Assembly: GCA_036897095.1 (NCBI GenBank)
Contig: JAYMSP010003219.1
Coordinates: forward strand, 1-20,615
Reading direction: 5' to 3'
Origin: Plantago elongata
Taxonomy: Eukaryota > Streptophyta > Magnoliopsida > Lamiales > Plantaginaceae
Length of the DNA: 20,615 nucleotides
The notes beneath the pieces were generated by a model. That model was not told where the DNA came from, made no database searches, and worked only from the letters and a program-made list of their open reading frames with translations. The translations under genes and the position numbers were made by a program. This document shows, in pieces, positions 18,288-20,615 of this stretch. The first letter of the stretch is position 1. Each line of letters opens with the position of its first letter.

Positions 18288-19269
18288 TTAGGAATGTTTT
18301 TCGAACCGAACGAAATTAACATGAGAACTTATCGATCGTTTGCTCGTTAAGAACTTTAGTGTTCGTGTTCATGTTCATGTTCGTCGAACAACCTATTTGC
18401 TTGTTTATGTTCAATTCATTTATGGTTTTTGTTTGTTCGTTAGTGTTCGTTAAGCATTTGTTCGCGAACAGTTCAGTTCGTTTATTCGGTAAGTTCGTGT
18501 TTGCGAACAGTTTGTTCGTGCTAAAACTCCAAAAATAAAGAAAAAAGTTACAAAAATTGAATGAAAGTTTCCTAAAAAATTATATTCAAGGTAATATCAT
18601 GAGCCTATCAAATGTCATACATTCATCTTACAAATAATATGAATTAAGAAGAGTTACGAGTCTACAACTATCTAAAATGAAGTAAATGTATTATTATTAT
18701 ACTGTGTTACTTACTATATTCTATACAAATATTAGTCAAAATTTTGATTTCAGTTATTAGTCCCAAATATGTGGTTACTAATTTCTCCGCAAAATGCTCA
18801 ACCCCATTATCTCCACAAACCGTATGAAATTTGTTCCTATTTGTCTCAAATTCTACTCAAACGTATCAACATACTAAATTTAATAAATCAATTTATATAA
18901 TCACACTCTAATGCAATAATTTTATCAATGCTTTTATCATTACAAATGACGAAGTCATCACGAATTTTGATCACTTTAATAAATAAATTTATTTTTCTAT
19001 TTATTTATTTAGTGCATAATCGTTTACGAACACGGGGTACCGCGTATCAAGGAATACTAGTATTATATAAATAAAATATATTGTTCACGAACAGTTCGCG
19101 AACTGCCGAACAATAAATTTCGTGTTCGTGTTCGTGTTCGTATTCGTATTCGTTTGTTAACGAATGTGTTCGCAAACATTTTGAACATGTCAATATCAAA
19201 CACGAATTGAACGTTGACTGAATTTTTTGTGAAATTTTCACAAACGTTTGGTTCACTAAAAATTCCTAA
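18288..19269. mobile_element. GTTCG-rich inverted-repeat element (putative hAT-like MITE)
   Basis: Ends pair as TTAGGAATGTTTTTCGAACC (left) with, inverted, TTAGGAATTTTTAGTGAACC (19269 leftwards), and the pairing continues through CGAACG/CAAACG. Both subterminal zones (18300-18535 and 19018-19250) are crowded with GTTCG/CGAAC motifs, including a hexamer run GTGTTC/GTATTC near 19120-19150. The 480-bp core is AT-rich and non-coding. Dense subterminal repeats suggest transposase-binding sites, as in hAT or CACTA elements. No clear target-site duplication is seen (5-bp TTACA/TTACC at best), so the superfamily is uncertain. The 69-codon frame at 19047-19256 is a repeat artefact. Confidence 0.65.
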
Positions 19270-20440
19270 TTACCACTTATAGAGTCTTGCGTTAATACAA
19301 AATTGTAAATTAACAATTTATGTATTAATATAGTATTGTAACTTATAGAGTTTTCACTTGAAATAAAATTTATTTGAGAGAATATCTGACTGTGATAATA
19401 ACTATGTCTTTATTGCCTTCATTATGTTATCGTTCAATTACAATTAGTAAGGGTTTGTATATTCTCTCTGTCAAACATTTAGTTATTTAGTTGAGTTTAA
19501 TTAATTTAAATCTAATTCAATTTAATTTAGAAATTTAAAATTGAAGATATAAGTATAACCACGATTTAGCTGTGATAATGGTGGGAACAAATGTGGCCAC
19601 CAATGACAATAGAAAGCCCAGTCCATGTAGAGTATAACAGTACACTCACCATTATTATGCACATTTCAACACTTGAGTGTCATATATAATTTTGAGTGGA
19701 TATTAATGCTATGGTCTTTTTAATTTAAAATTGTTTAATTCAGTTAAATTTTATAATTTATACTTTATTTCACTTTAATTTTATTCAGTTTAGTTCACCT
19801 CAGAATATAATTTTAATTAGCAATGAATCACAATAAATTAGCAATTTAGTTTGGCACCACCTTACTAAGATAAATACAATCTCCACAATCCGATCCAACA
19901 TTAAGTAACATCTCAACGCCTGTCCGTCAGATAGTGACTTTCACTTTCTTCTTGGTACAATCTCGCTCACGGTTTGGAATGGAATGATGGCTTGGGTTAG
20001 ATAATTAATTTTAATTTAAAACTAACTTATATGCTTTATATTTCTTTAAAATAAATATGTCATGAGAAGATGATTAGTTCGTAGTTTATAATTTTGAATT
20101 GATAACTGTTCATGTAGCTTATGAACAGAGGTACTTCTTCTGCTCCATAACATTTCACACATTTACATTTGAACTTTGAGATGAATAATGGATACAAATA
20201 ATGTTTGAAATTGTATTAGGACAATATAAATCGAATACGTAACTGATGAGATGTTGATTTCAGAGGGTAGTTCGTGGCACAAATTACGGAGCACTGCCTT
20301 AGCTGGTCAACACGTAATGGTAATGTGGAAAAAGTGAATATAGTAAAAAAAAAAATTCTAATTTATATGAAAATTCGATTTTTACAATAAAGAAATGAAA
20401 TTATAAGTATTTATATAAATATCCAAATAACACACATTTT
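19270..20440. other. Intergenic AT-rich stretch before the transposase fragment
   Basis: No exon is recognised. TGCTATGGTCTTTTTAATTT at about 19708 resembles the termini of the Tourist-like family at 13563. ACTTATAGAGT occurs twice (near 19275 and 19339). If the transposase fragment to the right has an upstream exon, it may lie here, but I cannot see it. Confidence 0.5.
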
Positions 20441-20449
20441 TAAATTACA

Positions 20450-20615
20450 GTTGAGGCATTTGCACTTATGCCTAAGTATTGTGAGCTGGTCATAAGAACC
20501 AATTCAGGTTCAATCATGGAGCTTGAAATTGAAAGGTGAATCATGTTTAAGAGATTGTTCATGGGTTTAGATGGGTTGAAGAGAGGGTTTTTAGCTGGTT
20601 GTGCACCTTTTGTAT
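20450..20615 (+). pseudogene. MULE transposase fragment, runs off right edge
   Basis: In one frame the plus strand gives ALMPKYCELVIRTNSGSIME, LEIER, a TGA stop, then IMFKRLFMGLDGLKRGFLAG and CAPFV at the window end. In plant MuDR-type transposases, a Y-x-E/L-V-x-x-x-NPGS segment, a short acidic linker, F-K-R-x-F and a GFLxGCRPFIG block occur in this order just before the catalytic DDE region. The in-frame TGA (20538-20540) and CAPF for CRPF suggest decay. TTACAG just upstream (20446-20451) could be a splice acceptor. The transposase would act in the nucleus on element ends. The rest lies outside, so I cannot say whether the element is complete or related to the MULE at 2046. Confidence 0.65.

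Noticed and set aside
19047..19256. 69-codon minus-strand frame with an EYEYEHEHEHE run
   Set aside because: Direct product of the GTGTTC/GTATTC hexamer repeats in the GTTCG-rich element.
1..20615. CRISPR array, bacterial operon, rRNA or tRNA gene
   Set aside because: No regularly spaced identical repeats, no Shine-Dalgarno-led gene series and no structural RNA recognisable by eye. The repeat content is typical of plant transposable elements.

Overview
This window looks like intergenic DNA from a flowering plant, probably a eudicot. It is AT-rich and has no intact host gene that I can recognise. It is packed with decayed mobile elements: Ty1/copia, a TRIM, an L1-type LINE with plant ORF1 domains, MULE, Stowaway-like, Tourist-like and hAT-like elements. 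The LINE wording reminds me of elements in Caryophyllales (beet/spinach/quinoa), but that is an impression from memory and not a test.

Layout, left to right. Positions 1-5755 hold a degenerate Ty1/copia retrotransposon on the minus strand. Its RNase H runs off the left edge, followed (rightwards) by reverse transcriptase, integrase and the GAG-pre-integrase region, and its 5' LTR lies near 4959-5755. A complete non-autonomous Mutator-like element (2046-3640) with long inverted arms sits inside the integrase region, flanked by a perfect 9-bp duplication. A compound microsatellite (5827-5900) abuts a small TRIM-like LTR element (5997-6452, minus) with a tRNA-iMet-type primer-binding site. A Stowaway-like MITE lies at 7078-7334.

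The largest unit is a nearly full-length but frameshifted LINE on the minus strand (7670 to about 12600). ORF1 carries a DUF4283-type domain and a zinc knuckle. It overlaps ORF2 by an ATGA stop/start. ORF2 carries an APE-type endonuclease, a reverse transcriptase and a C-terminal zf-RVT domain. Several catalytic residues are mutated, so this copy is dead.

From 12600 to the right edge the sequence is mostly very AT-rich with small elements: a Tourist-like MITE with TTA duplication (13563-13670), a 98-bp tandem duplication (15861-16056), an hAT-like element (16080-16641), a large fold-back MITE with a near-perfect 9-bp duplication (17350-17802) and a GTTCG-rich inverted-repeat element (18288-19269). 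The last ~170 bases encode a recognisable piece of MULE transposase on the plus strand that continues outside the window.

Nothing here forms an operon-like or novel multi-gene system. The informative content is the nesting order, the target-site duplications that define exact element ends, and a few repeats I cannot assign to a family.
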